From assembly GCA_025504975.1 (NCBI GenBank), contig JANUWI010000004.1, positions 2,108,001 through 2,172,000 on the forward strand: a stretch of 64,000 bases of DNA. The letters are read 5' to 3'. Made by a program: the position numbers and the translations under genes. Source of the stretch: Plenodomus lindquistii. Its lineage: Eukaryota > Ascomycota > Dothideomycetes > Pleosporales > Leptosphaeriaceae. Shown here piece after piece: positions 1-10,940 of this stretch (positions are counted from its first letter, which is position 1; the number at the start of each line of letters is the position of its first letter). Under the pieces are notes generated by a model, which was not told the origin of the DNA, made no database searches, and was given only the letters and a program-made list of their open reading frames with translations.

Positions 1-440
1 TAGCTAAAAAATTAGTGTATTTATTACTAGTTATTCTAGTATACCTAGGCGCCTAATATATTTATATATTATAGTAGTCTATCGCGTTCTAGAAGTTTAG
101 AAATGCCTATTAAAAGGATAGGGGTGCGTTGCCGCGTAGACACTATATTACAGACGTGCTATTAATGCATATCTATATAGTGCAGCGCTAAAGGTTAGGC
201 ATGCAGAGAGCAGCTTATAACTCTCTCCACGCGCTAATAGCCTCCGCATTAAAAATATAGGAATTAGAGTGAAGCGTGCCGCTTCCTTGCGTGACCCTTT
301 TACCGTTCTGGTAAATCGCAAAACCGTAGGTAACAATTCGGGTGCCCTCGAGAGTTTGTTCTGATCCATCTGAAAAATAACTCGGTACATTGAATGCCGA
401 AGGTCTCCAGATGGTCCTTTTCAACAGTCCACAGCTAAAT
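1..440 (-). mobile_element. RIP-scarred retroelement remnant (RNase H fragment)
   Basis: The first 200 bases are strongly TA-rich. On the minus strand, 424 to about 215 reads as part of a retroelement RNase H domain: an F-S-D-G-S motif (usual form Y-T-D-G-S), a glycine-rich strand ending in the residues A-I-Y-Q-N-G-K, then F-N-A-E-A-I with the second acidic residue. The frame ends in TAA where a CAA-type codon would be usual, which fits C-to-T change by RIP. The rest of the element would lie beyond base 1. It is probably a non-LTR (Tad/LINE-like) element, but a DDE or LTR element carrying RNase H cannot be excluded. No terminal repeats or target-site duplications are visible. Confidence 0.5.
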
Positions 441-2613
441 TGCAGTCGATCTCCGTTGGTGTCACAGATGGTCCTTTATCGTTCTCGTGTATCATCGTCC
501 CTTGAATCTCGACAGGACTGACTGCGATATCGCTTATATTTGCATCGTCTAGATCGGTAGCTATACATACTGTTAACTAAAAATCATATTCGCCGGACAG
601 TATCGTTGTCACCTTCACTAGCTTTCCTCGTTATGAGCTGGGAATATAGGAATCTTAACAGTAGTGCAATACATGGCGTTGCGGGCACAATTATTACGCC
701 CACGAGCGCGAGTATCGTTTGTTTTGACCAGCCGTTGCTTTCGAAGTTGGCCGCGGGCACGTTGGAATGAAGCGGATCTGCATCTGGTGGCAATCAGCAC
801 AATGACACGGGACGGTGATCGAAAATTGGACGTACACGCCGTTGATATAGGTGCCATCGGACGTGGAATGCGCAATATTCGGTCAGAAGATTTGGTGAAG
901 GTATGTTGCGAAATGAGAGCAAACCGTTCCAGGTCGAAGCTCTGAGCATTTATAAACTCCTCCGCAGTGCCACAAGTGACTCAATCTTCTGTCAGTGACA
1001 GCTTCATTAATTTCCCACGATGTTCAGGCCTCAGATCCGGCTCAATGGGACGCTGGGTGCCATGCTATCGTTCAGCGATCCAGCCCGTTATGCCCAATGG
1101 GAAGCGGAACCTGGACCGCGTATCTGACACAGCCTCCTTCGTGGAGTACACAATCTCATCGTCGGGCCACACAGCATGTGCAGTGTACCACCGGGGAACA
1201 TGGGATCTGTCAAGTTGAGATTCAAAGCCCAAGAAATAGCGAGCTCTGGATATGCAGCCTTACTAAGGTCACACAACTTGTCTCACACCTGATCCTTGAC
1301 AGCCGAGAGAAGCAAGAAGAACTTCCACGTACCTGAATTTTGGAGCCAGTACTCAGGTACGCGTAGTTCCAGCTTCCCCTGGTCTCCACGTCATGTTGCA
1401 TCGATGTCTACCGCTCTTTTTGAGGCTGCATGTGTGACCCGTAGGTAGTTGTGATTGAACCTACACATTTCAGCCCAGTCCACGGGCTGGTGATTGATGA
1501 TTGGTGTGCTGAGCGATAGAGTCTGGTCTTGACGTATCAAGGTTCGGACGGCAGCTGTTGCTATCGAAGCGTTCGAGGCAGTTACGATACTGATACCTAA
1601 TACAAGTTTCGAGCGCCGTGTTGCAGGGAGGCTTCAGTTGGTCTCATCGAACGCTTGTGATGTAGCTCTAGTCGAATCGTTATGTACCGGGGTAGGAGAA
1701 TACTAACGATGATGCGGGTTCCGGCCCGAGAGCATGTCGGGAGGGAAGCAGCCATCTGGTGCGTACAGGTCGTGACAGCTTGATGGCGCACTTCGCGACT
1801 GCCAAACACTCGTCAGTACCACGTGTTACTGTGATCGCGGAAGCGGAAAGAGAAATCAGCAGACCACTTCGTCACCACCACATAACGGCACTGACCACCA
1901 GATCCTCCCGCGCGGGACGATACCAATGGCGTACACCGGTACAACGATGATGTTCCATTCAGCCTGGCAGGAAGGCATTCGAAAAAGATGCTGTTTTCGC
2001 TGTCCACGATCGTCGTACACTTCGATGGAGGTCTCTTCCTGACTGCGTAACAGACAACTCGAGGGTTTCACACGCAGGTCACACGGTGTGTGGCATCCAA
2101 TTCTTTCTACCAGTCACTCCAAGAGCTGATCACTCGCATATCAGAATCTCGCCAGGGATCAAAGAACTCCTAGCGCATTTGACATTCATGTCACAGAAGA
2201 TACAGTGCCAGCCCCTAGGGAACTCGACCAGAGTACATCAGCAACAGGAGCCAGCAAGGAATTATTTCGATGACAACAAGTACGCATTTTGAAGCCAAAA
2301 GGAGTTCACAAATTGACAAAAAACAATATTAGCCACACGAAAGCTTACCATCAACCGACAAACACCGCGAATGCCAGCACGGCGACCAACAAATCGTTGT
2401 GAGGAGACCGACTATGTTACTGGCTACGGAGTTCGGCCCCGCCTCGACCTACCTCACCGCTAAACCAAATTTCAAAGTCCGCTCAACCATTGTACGAGTC
2501 AGAGGCGCTCTGTTCTGGAGTTTAGATCACAGCTCTCTCATAATTTTTTGAGGATATATTTCAATCTTTTTTCAACTTATCCATCGAAGTACAACAGTAC
2601 AAGATCATCACAG
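441..2613. other. Gene-poor stretch, no supported gene
   Basis: No reading frame with recognisable homology or a convincing intron pattern was found. The minus strand at about 793-584 encodes a short hydrophobic segment (about 20 residues rich in I, V, L and A) followed by basic residues. This could be the last exon of a decayed membrane protein, but the frames upstream do not join sensibly. The sequence is less AT-rich than the first 200 bases. Confidence 0.4.
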
Positions 2614-2694
2614 GGCGTTGTGGCGGAGTGGTTATCGCGCAAGACTAGAAATCTTGTTCCTTCGGGAGCGTCAGTTCGAATCTGGCCAACGTCG
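2614..2694 (+). tRNA. tRNA-Ser (anticodon AGA)
   Basis: All arms fold. The acceptor stem GGCGTTG pairs with CAACGTC (one G-T pair) and the discriminator is G. The anticodon stem CAAGA/TCTTG encloses the loop CTAGAAA, so the anticodon is AGA (reads UCU; UCC and UCA through inosine at position 34). There is a long class II variable arm with a short TCC/GGGA stem, and a T-arm with TTCGAAT. The A-box region carries TGGCGGAGTGG. The 81-nt gene has no intron. The CCA end is not encoded, as in eukaryotes. Confidence 0.97.
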
Positions 2695-2696
2695 TC

Positions 2697-2702
2697 TTTT
2701 TT
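2697..2702 (+). terminator. RNA polymerase III T-run terminator of tRNA-Ser
   Basis: A run of six T begins three bases after the tRNA discriminator, the usual Pol III stop signal. Confidence 0.85.
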
Positions 2703-2873
2703 GCGGATGCGCAGAACTCGGGTAGAGGTGGTTTATGAGGGGGAATTGTTTTTTGCATGGTGTTAGTTGAGATTTGCGGATGGACACCACCCAACATTAC
2801 GTAACTTTGATCGAGCACATACTTCGAACTGACCATTCAAACCACCAAAACTTCTTTTATACTACGAGACTAC

Positions 2874-3996
2874 CTACGAAATCGTGCAAATGACTTTCCC
2901 CTTGGTCTTGTTCTCCTCCAACAACCGATGCGCATCCTGTATCTGCTCCCACGGCAACGTCTTCTCCACAAACAGCTTGAAGCTGCCATCCTTGAACTTG
3001 GGCAACGCATGCTCGACCAACTGATCTCTCAGTTTGCCCTGATACTCCTCGTCCCTACTCCTCAAACTACTGCCCACAAATGTGCACCTCTTGCGGATAA
3101 AAGCACTAATGTCCGTTCCCTCAGGCACCTTAGTGCCACCCATGAACCCCAGATTCACAATAACACCATCCTTGGCAATAGCATCCAGATTTTGCTGGAA
3201 GTAGCTGGCGCCGATGAAGTCGACAATGATATCCACGCCCTTGTTGTCTGTTGCCTTCATGACCTCTTCGACCCAGTTCTGGCTTGTCGTGTTAAAGGCG
3301 GCTTTTGCGCCGAGTTCCTTGACGGCGAACTCGCATTTTGAATCTTGTCGGGCTGTTGCGAAGACGGCGGAGGCAGAGTCGGCGAGGGAAAGTTGTATGC
3401 CGGAGATTGAGACAGAGGACGCGGCGGCGTGCCAGAGGATGGACTTGCCAGAAGCGAAGCCACCGACGAGGTACATTGCTTGGGTTGCCGTTATCCAGGT
3501 CTGCACTTCAATGTCAGTTACATGGCCTGGTACTGAGAAAAAGGGGGACAGACTTCGGGTATCCCAGCACATTGCTCCCAGCTCAATTCCTTTGGCTTGC
3601 GAATGAGCATGTGTGTGCTGACCGCGATGTACTCTGCGTACGCTCCACCATATGCTAGCCCAAACACCTCATCTCCAACTTTGAAGCCTTCCTTGCCGCC
3701 GCCTTCCTCGCTCAATTCGGAGATTGTGCCCGAGAACTCGACGCCCAAGATCTTGGAAGCACCTGGTGGTACTGGATACATGCCTTCACGTTGCAGGAGG
3801 TCCATACGGTTTAGACCGAATGCCTTGACCTTGACGAGTGCTTGCGACTTGCCAAGTTTGGGCTTGGGTATTTCGGTGATGTGCAGGGCATCAATTGGGC
3901 CCTTGCCATTCTTAATGTCTAGAAAGCATGAATATGCAGGTGCATTGTTTGTCAGAGATTTAGTTGCATACCTACGGCGCGCATTGTGTCGCTCAT
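2874..3996 (-). CDS. Zinc-free MDR quinone oxidoreductase (PIG3/QOR-like)
   Basis: Exons complement(2874..3500, 3554..3918, 3972..3996); 338 residues. It belongs to the medium-chain dehydrogenase/reductase superfamily, quinone oxidoreductase/PIG3 branch, and probably performs NADPH-dependent one- or two-electron reduction of quinones in the cytosol. The start gives M-S-D-T-M-R-A-V-D, followed by the GroES-like fold with 'GLNRMDLLQREG' and 'GVEFSGT'. After the second intron come 'TWITATQAMYLVGGF' and 'SILWHAAASSVS', the nucleotide-binding half. The structural and catalytic zinc cysteines of alcohol dehydrogenases are absent, as expected for this branch. Two introns of 53 nt have GT..AG ends. 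It stands alone, tail-to-tail with the tRNA side. Exact substrate unknown. Confidence 0.93.
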
Positions 3997-4385
3997 ATTG
4001 CTCTTGATTTAGGATCTGTTAGGACCTTCAGGGCAAAGGTAGTTGACGGTTTTGGACGGGCAACTCGGAGAGAATTGTGAGAATGAGTTTTCGATGTTAT
4101 CAACGTGGGTGGTCAGTAATGCCTCGGAGCTGACGGGAATACGATGCTAGACTATCTTTCGAAGCACTTCCGTCAGTTTCATTAATGATTGGTAATGACG
4201 TCGAGTGGGGTAACTTCAGATGCGGCTCAAGTGGGGCAGGGTAGTCGAGATGCGTAAATTCAGGCACAGATGCGACTAGTGCGATTAAATACCACTTGGT
4301 GCAATGCGAATGCTCCTTTCGAGCTGTACAATGCGCTATATAGGGTTACACCACTTCTTGATAGACAAGCCGTATAGCCAACCGA
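3997..4385. other. Intergenic, promoter of the quinone oxidoreductase
   Basis: 389 bases between the start of the quinone oxidoreductase and the stop of RFA1, both on the minus strand. It should hold the oxidoreductase promoter and the RFA1 3' end. No specific site recognised. Confidence 0.5.
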
Positions 4386-6425
4386 TTAGTTGACGAACAA
4401 GCTGTCCTCGTTCATGTCGTATTGCTTGATTAGAGCAGCCAGCTTGTTAGCTTCCTGGGCGTAGTTCAGCGGGTACATGTTCAGCACTTGGTATCGTGGC
4501 CTGTATATGGTCAGTGATCATGTTCGCGTAGTAACATCTGCAAGCAAACTTACTTGGGTTGATCCTGATACGTCTCCATCTTTCCCCGGACCCGAAAGTT
4601 GAAGGTCTTGCAAGTAGCTTCTTGCATAACAGTCATGAAATTCTGAGTACCATTGTCCTCGTCGTCCGTCTTGATCTTCATCGCTTCATTTGCTGACATG
4701 CCAACGATAGCTTGCCCAGCCTCGTCGAAGCAACTCAACCATAGAGTGCCGGTATGATCAGCAACGTTGACGCTCAGTACGTAGCGATAAAGGGGCTCCG
4801 GGTAAGTCTTTTGGCATTTCTCGCACCACCAAGCCCCAGGGTTTTCCTCAATGACCTTCTTATTACAGCCTTGTGTCGAGCAAGCGGGGTATGCGACAGT
4901 GGTGTTCTTGACGTACACGACCGATGCCTTCAGACTCAAGTAGGTCGGTGTATCCTGGAGATAGCTTTCCTCTTCCATGATCTGAGATATGATCTTGCTC
5001 TCGTTCTTGGAGCCGCCTGAGCTGGATGCCAGGTTGTTGTGCGTTGAGAACGTCGCGTTCTGACCCACGGCATTGAACCATCCACGAAGTTTGTGCGCTT
5101 CGTCGATATCGGGATCGATCATCATAGAGCCTGAGCTCAGAAGACTCAGACTGCGTCCACCGAAATCAGAAACTTTGACGCCTTTGAAAGCGAGAATGGA
5201 CTCGAGTGGGGCCTCGAAGCTCTCTGCCGTCTTGCCCCAGATAGTAAGTCTGACCGAGGTCTGACTGTCGTCCGCCAAAGTCAACTCCCGCTTGCTGAAG
5301 TCTTTGTTTGTGTTCTTCGATGTTATTGTAGCCACTTCGCCGACCTCCTTCAGTACTCCTACTGTATCGATTGTGGAATCCTTCTCCACAGAGTCGAGAT
5401 CGCCAATCTTGGTGAAGTTGAACCGTATCTGCGGTTTATTCTCCTGATCCTCGGCCTTTTCAACCTCGGTATCGCGCTCGAATTGGAGCTCGTAGTCGTT
5501 GGGTAGGTTCGAAAACTGCTTCTTGGCAAGCGTGACTCTGCAGGGTGCGGAGATGTAGTAGACTACGCCCTCTTCGAACACGGGATACAACTTGTCAGCC
5601 ACTTCGGTGAAAGCTGTGGCTCTGATTTCGCCTGTGTCGTCTAGCAAGTTCACGCTGAAAAGCTTGCCTGCTCCCTTCGCATTGTGCCATTCCTTCATGT
5701 CGCTCTTGCTAGTGCATCGAGCACGAATCGTCCACTTGTGTGCGTACGGCGAGAGAGACTCGATGGGATACAAATGCGGGTGCGAGGATGTGCCGGGGTT
5801 GCTCTGATGGACAGGTAGCGACCTCTGCTGGGGTTGTGCCGCGGGCGCAGGCTTGTTGCCATAGAAGTTGTTGCCTGAGATGGCAGCCGGCTGCGCGTCA
5901 GCGCTGGTGTCGAGGGCCGTGGGCTGGCCAATCTTCTCCAGTTCGCCGTACTCTGCAAGAACCTCGAGTTCCATGATGATGAGGATACTGTAGCATTGTT
6001 AGGGCTGTCTACCCCGCACCAGAGTCTGTCTGCATACTTCTTGTCCTTGACACGCTGGGGGTTGTACTTGAGTAGGCGCACAATGGAGCCTTTCTTGAGC
6101 TGTCCAGAAGTGACGATGTCATTGGCAGCTGCTGTGTGTCAGCTCTTTTGGTCGTAGTCGGACGTTGAGATGTGACGCACTTGTCGCGATCATCGTCTGA
6201 ATAAAGTTGCGAATATCACTCAAGACGACCCGGAAGCGCTGGACAGGGTTCGGCTCGCCTGCCTTGGGCTCCATGGTCTTGATCTGGACGCATTGCAAAA
6301 TGGGCTGATCGAGAGGCGCGCTGTTGGGGTCGAAGATGTTCCTGCCTAGAGTCAGCATCTCGCGTTTTGTCATGAATCCATGCTACTCGCCTGATCGCCC
6401 CTTGTGTAATGGCCTGGTCTGCCAT
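4386..6425 (-). CDS. RFA1: Replication protein A 70-kDa subunit (Rfa1)
   Basis: Exons complement(4386..4500, 4554..5987, 6038..6131, 6181..6341, 6391..6425); 612 residues, the usual length. It is the large subunit of the single-stranded-DNA-binding trimer used in replication, repair and recombination. The order is an N-terminal OB fold (VVLSDIRNF; the ILIIMELEVL strand), a linker rich in P, Q and S, DNA-binding OB folds A and B (WTIRARCTSKSD, then LTLADDSQTSVRLTIWG), and OB fold C with a zinc ribbon (C466, C471, C485, C488). The C-terminus ends D-S-L-F-V-N. The first intron (6342..6390) uses a GC donor, AG|GCGAGT, with branch point GCTGAC. The exon 3 acceptor has a CAGCAG ambiguity worth one residue. 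It is divergent from the dienelactone hydrolase gene. Confidence 0.96.
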
Positions 6426-6693
6426 GGTGTCTGATGTGCGGTCGTGAGGTTGGAGTTGTGTGTGGTGGTGGCGGCGTCTAAAGTTCAACCCGCTTGCCAG
6501 GCGGACGCGTTGAATGGACGCGTCAGTCACGTGGAGCTGGAGCACTTTCAGCCCCGCCTTCCACATTTGGTCGGAACGACTCGCGGGACAGCCATACGTA
6601 ACCGGCGTGGACCCTTGCCCTTGCGTACATAGCAGCATCTGTACATTCACCGCATCAGCACAGAACAACACACCAAGTCTACCTCCAGACAAA
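6426..6693. promoter_or_regulatory. Shared divergent promoter RFA1 / dienelactone hydrolase
   Basis: 268 bases lie between two start codons facing away from each other, so both promoters and 5' UTRs must lie here. It includes a palindromic ACGCGT-type sequence near 6507-6520 ('acgcgttgaatggacgcgtc'). ACGCGT is the MluI cell-cycle box bound by yeast MBF upstream of replication genes. Its use here for RFA1 is inferred. Confidence 0.5.
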
Positions 6694-7831
6694 ATGGCAG
6701 ACAGCGAAATTGCAACCAGAGCACCCGAGAGCGATGCGCAAGAAGCACCTGCTGCAGCGCCGGTCGAGGCAGCCGAGCAAAGTGTCTTCCCTGGAGACAC
6801 CCGGGCGCAAGAGGGACCAAGCATGGGTGTAAGTTGATTACCAGACATTCACACGTCTTCTTCAAGGGCTCATCCATCCACCTTGATCTTTGGATGAGGC
6901 CTGCTAGAAGGCAGGTGAATGTGTGGTAGCCAGACCCGCGCGTATACTGACCAGGCAGGAACACTGCACTTCCGACCGTCCAACACCCTCGGGCGAGAAA
7001 CCCACGGGCGATCTCACCAAACTCGGCGACATCGAATGCTACGTCGCCAAGCCCGCCGACTACCCACACTCGCCCTCCAAGCTCCTGCTGCTGCTCACCG
7101 GGGGCACTGGTGTCAAGTCGACCAACAATCAGCTGCAAGCCGACAAGTATGCCTCGGAAGGCTACCTCGTGGTCATGCCTGATCAGTTCGACAATGATCC
7201 AGCGCCCAACAGTGTGGACATGACCGAAATCTCAAAGGAAGCTTCATGGCTGGAGTCTGTCAAGCTCAGAACCGCAGAGGGCATCAAGTCATTCATGATC
7301 GACATGTGGCTCGCGCGCCACACACCTGAGAAGGTCCTACCAGTGCTTCACAAGGTTGTCGAGGCCGCGAAGGAGGAGTATGCTGACGCCGTCGCGAATG
7401 GAGGTGGCATATATGGTGTAGGCTATTGTTTCGGCGCGAAGTACATCCTCATACTCGCAGGAGAACTCCCAGATACTGTTGCATGGGGTCAAGCAGCACC
7501 GGGAGATGAAGAGCAAGGCACTGTCAAGAAGGCACCGGTGTTGAAGGCTGGCGCAATCGCGCACCCGACCATGACCACAAGAGAGGATCTCGAAGCTGTG
7601 AAAGCGCCTGTATACATTGCTGCAGTCAAGGACGACCCAATGTTCTCGGAAGACGACGTCCTGACGCCGGGCCGGAGAGTGATGGAAACGAACAAAGTTG
7701 AGCACGAGATACAAGTCTTCTCTGGCGTACCCCATGGATTCGCAGTCCTGGGCGATTACGAAGATGCGAAGATCAAACAGTCACAAGTGCAGGCGTTTGG
7801 CCAAATGTTGGGCTGGATCCAAAGCCATTAA
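6694..7831 (+). CDS. Dienelactone hydrolase family protein
   Basis: Exons 6694..6828 and 6959..7831; 335 residues. It is an alpha/beta hydrolase of the dienelactone hydrolase family (carboxymethylenebutenolidase-like). The family hydrolyses lactones in aromatic breakdown, but the natural substrate of the fungal members is mostly unknown. The family N-terminus is 'GEHCTSDRPTPSGEKPTG'. The nucleophile elbow is G-Y-C-F-G-A (Cys), the acid lies near K-D-D-P-M-F, and the histidine is in V-P-H-G-F-A. The first 45 residues form a low-complexity A/E/P-rich extension before the domain. The 130-nt intron contains several alternative AG sites, so the start of exon 2 is the least certain part. A second DLH-like gene lies at 10941-12086. 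Confidence 0.9.
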
Positions 7832-8446
7832 TCATGGCACTTTCTGAAGCAGTTCTTGACCGCATCTTGTGGTCCCTTCCTTGGCGCGGTCCCCATACTG
7901 TTCTTTATGTGAAGCATGTTATGGCGTTCAATCTTACTGGTCGGCTGAAGATCGCTGATCTGGTCACTATATGGTCGGTAGTATACATCCGAGCCATTTC
8001 TCTCATGCCGCTTTCGTGCACCTTCCTTTCTGAAATGTGCTTCCTCGTCGGATGGATCATAAGCACCTGCAGCATCCCCGCCACTTTGCGGTCAAAGGCC
8101 ATACCAACGTGCCTGTTGAAGCTAGATCCCCAGTGCATTGCGACCGCCAGAGAAGGCCTCGATATCAGCGATCGCTCAAAGGCCAAGTCAGAGGCGGGAA
8201 TACTGCCATTGCCCTCTGAGCTTAATCAGAGGATTAATGGAGCTCTATAAGCAGACCCCTGGCGAAGGTGTCCGTCCAACGGGTAAGCGTCATGCAATAG
8301 CCTGTAATCTTCCCGGCTATGTCCATTTCGAGCTATATGAACTTTTCATGGGATCCTGTCGCGTGTGGTTAAGAAGCACGTCCACGTCCACTCCTAATCA
8401 CTGCACGATTTCGTTCCTCGTCTAGGCTCATCACACGATTCTCAAT
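7832..8446. other. Intergenic, no gene seen
   Basis: 615 bases between the dienelactone hydrolase and the SsuA-like pseudogene. Open frames exist on both strands but show no conserved motif, signal peptide or splice pattern. Confidence 0.5.
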
Positions 8447-9398
8447 ATGTGGTTCTTTATACTGCTCAGCACCATTCTCCTCCAGATCCACCATGGCCTT
8501 GGTCTCAAGATCGCAACGTCCCTCCTTTGGATAGAACACACACCGCAACCCTACGCCATCATGGTGTAGCCGATCTCGGAACCGACAAATCCTTCGATCT
8601 CGCTGCGAACGCCGAAACACAGGGCTTGAAGCAATACGCGACACATCGCGACATCCGCCTCATATACGTCATCTGCGAAGTCGCATACCGCATTGTAGCC
8701 GACAAGCGTAAGAGCATTGCAACGCTAGACGATCTCAAAGGCAAGAAGATTGGCTTGTTCAAGGGCACGAGTGCCAGCGTCTTTGTGCACAACATGATGA
8801 GCAGTATTGGCGTCAGCGATGAACGGTACAGTATTGTCAATGGAAACGTGTGCATGAAAGCGCCTTGTGCAGCGGACACACTGCCCGAGCAACTGAAGAG
8901 TGGCGAAATTGACGCTTTCGGGATATGGGGTATGAGACGCCTATATTGCTCGTACATGACTGCAAGGCTGAACGAACCCCAGAGCCGTCAGCTGAGCTCA
9001 GTGTCCAGAATCTAGGTGATAATGCCATTACATTTCAAAACGCATCGATTTACAGGGAAGTATATGCACTCTACTCAACCACCGGCGCGCTCAACGACCC
9101 CCGGCGACGAGAGGATATTGTAGAATTTGTTCGCGCACTGAACAAAACGCTTGATGTGTTTGCAAACCAGCCCAAGCAAGCAGGGGTTTATGACTTTGTT
9201 GCGAAGCAAGTGGGTATGGATGCTGGTGTGGTGGAGGACGTCTGGGCAGATCACAAGTGGAGTGGACGGTGGGATGGGGAGTTGATAGATTTTTTGGTGG
9301 AGGAGGATGCGTATCTTGCGGAGGAGGATGGAAGGCCGGCTGCGATAAGAGCGGAATTGGTCGTGTTTCTTGATGAGAGTATTGTCGATGAGCTGTGA
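8447..9398 (+). pseudogene. SsuA/THI5-like periplasmic-binding-fold protein, apparently broken
   Basis: The ATG at 8447 opens a good signal peptide (M-W-F-F-I-L-L-S-T-I-L-L) followed by the family start 'KIATSLLWIEHTPQPYAIM', but that frame hits TAG at about 8564. The family sequence resumes at once two frames over ('VADLGTDKSFDLAANAE'). It continues through 'YVICEVAYRIVADKR' and 'LDDLKGKKIGLFKGTSA', then through a normal 53-nt intron (8930..8982, joining GIW to EPSAELSVQNLGDNA) to the end 'FLDESIVDEL'. There is no room for an intron at the break. From memory of the family, about 20 or more residues are missing there, so a deletion with a frameshift is likely. The family resembles ABC-type sulfonate/nitrate and thiamine-precursor binding proteins, here secreted. 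A sequencing or assembly error is the alternative. Confidence 0.65.
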
Positions 9399-9624
9399 GT
9401 ATACAAGTGTTGGGCAGAGAATGTGATTTTCAGCATATACTGCATTCTAAACCCTAAGTGTATACTCAGGTAGTGAGGGGGCTCCTGGTCCATTTCGCAT
9501 ATTCGAATGACACGCGCAATCGATGGTTCAGGGTCCACACGACTCATTTCACGATAATTTATTAGCCCCGCTACACCCCTCGTCAACGAACCATACATTA
9601 ACGCTCTTTTCCAGATCTCTGAAA

Positions 9625-10875
9625 ATGGACGACCCAGCCTTTGAAACCGAGACGGACCTGCAGACACAAAGTATTCTCCTTGCTGCCGCGAACCATGATA
9701 CCGCATCCCTCCGCAATCTCCTCCGCAATTCCTCTGCCAATGTCCAGGACGCCGAAACAGGCTTCACCCCTCTGCATGCCGCGATCGCTGCCTGCGAGCC
9801 TGATGAAGAACATGACGGGGACAAGGCGAACGGGGCGACGAATGGGAAGACGAACGGAGCTGCCGAGAAGCAAGATCAGGAGATCGAGGCAGCTGTCAAG
9901 ACGATGAAGTTGCTCTTCGAGAACGGCGCGATCTGGAACGATCTGGACGCAAATGGCGAGACACCAGGATGTATAGCCAACAGGCTCGGGCTCAAGGAAT
10001 TGTACGAGCTCTGCGTTGATGCTGGTGTGCGTGCTGAACTGCTGTTGAGTCGTATGGCCGAATACCAATTGCTTGGCGATGCTGAGTCGGATGAGGAAGA
10101 CGAGGATGAAGAAGAGGAGGTTCAAGAAGCCACAGATGAGATTGAGATTGTGGACGTCACACAGGAAGCCGTGCCTGGTGACGAGTCCACAGAAAACCCC
10201 AACTATCTCTCGTCAAACCTCACCTTTAATCGAGATCGGCTCGTGGATGATGCTGGGAACGGTGTCATGATGGAGTGGGAGAGGACGCTGATGAAGCGAT
10301 CGGCAGAGCTCCTACTGCCTACCACCGGGCTACGTGTACTCAATGTTGGTCACGGCATGGGTATCATTGATGGTATCTTTCAAGAGAAGGAGCCCAAAGC
10401 GCACCACATCATCGAAGCGCATCCCGATGTCGTCAAGCGCATGAAAGAGCAGGGCTGGGACAAGAAGGCAGGCGTAGTCATACATGAAGGAAGATGGCAA
10501 GATGTTGTGCCGGGCCTAGTCGAACAAGGCGTTCTATTCGATGCGATCTACTTCGACACCTTTGCCGAAGAGTACACGGCGTTGCGCGAATTTTTTAGCG
10601 AGTATGTGATTGGTCTTCTTGATCCTGCCGGTGGCCCAGAAGGTACATCTGGGAAATTTGGCTTCTTCTGCGGCATGGGTGCAGATCGACAAGTCGTGTA
10701 TGATGTTTACAACAAGATTGTGGAGATGGACCTGTTTGAGGCAGGGTTTGACACAGAGTGGGAAACAATCCCAGTCCCTGATCTGGATGAACAAGGCGAA
10801 TGGGAAGGATTGCGGAGAAAGTACTGGGTTCTCAAGGACTATAAACTACCCACGTGCAGCTTCATTGGCGACTAA
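9625..10875 (+). CDS. RMT2: Protein arginine N-methyltransferase 2 (Rmt2)
   Basis: Single exon, 416 residues. Rmt2 methylates the delta nitrogen of an internal arginine (yeast substrate: ribosomal protein L12) using S-adenosylmethionine. It is restricted to fungi and plants. The start at 9625 opens with 'MDDPAFETETDLQTQS'. Ankyrin-like segments follow at about 20-140 (FTPLHAAIAA, GAIWNDLDANGETPG), then an acidic linker (about 155-200) rich in D and E. The methyltransferase domain carries 'LRVLNVGHGMGIIDGIFQ' (SAM motif I), 'HHIIEAHPDV', 'FDAIYFDTFAEEY' and a final 'YKLPTC'. An in-frame extension to 9523 was rejected because it is not family-like. It is convergent with the next gene, 65 bases away. 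Confidence 0.95.
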   Translation: MDDPAFETETDLQTQSILLAAANHDTASLRNLLRNSSANVQDAETGFTPLHAAIAACEPDEEHDGDKANGATNGKTNGAAEKQDQEIEAAVKTMKLLFENGAIWNDLDANGETPGCIANRLGLKELYELCVDAGVRAELLLSRMAEYQLLGDAESDEEDEDEEEEVQEATDEIEIVDVTQEAVPGDESTENPNYLSSNLTFNRDRLVDDAGNGVMMEWERTLMKRSAELLLPTTGLRVLNVGHGMGIIDGIFQEKEPKAHHIIEAHPDVVKRMKEQGWDKKAGVVIHEGRWQDVVPGLVEQGVLFDAIYFDTFAEEYTALREFFSEYVIGLLDPAGGPEGTSGKFGFFCGMGADRQVVYDVYNKIVEMDLFEAGFDTEWETIPVPDLDEQGEWEGLRRKYWVLKDYKLPTCSFIGD

Positions 10876-10940
10876 ACACCGCAACGCCACCTTTCGCACA
10901 CGAAATTATAGCCAAATTACCTTCAAAAGTCGTCGACTCT

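Noticed and set aside
584..793. Hydrophobic minus-strand frame that could be the last exon of a membrane protein
   Set aside because: No upstream exon joins it with a proper intron; the only gap available to restore a frame is about 25 nt, too short for an intron.
7834..8250. Open frame of 138 codons after the dienelactone hydrolase
   Set aside because: No recognisable motif, no family-like composition, and another open frame on the opposite strand covers the same bases.
9523..9624. N-terminal extension of RMT2
   Set aside because: The family-like sequence begins at the ATG at 9625; the extra residues look like translated leader.
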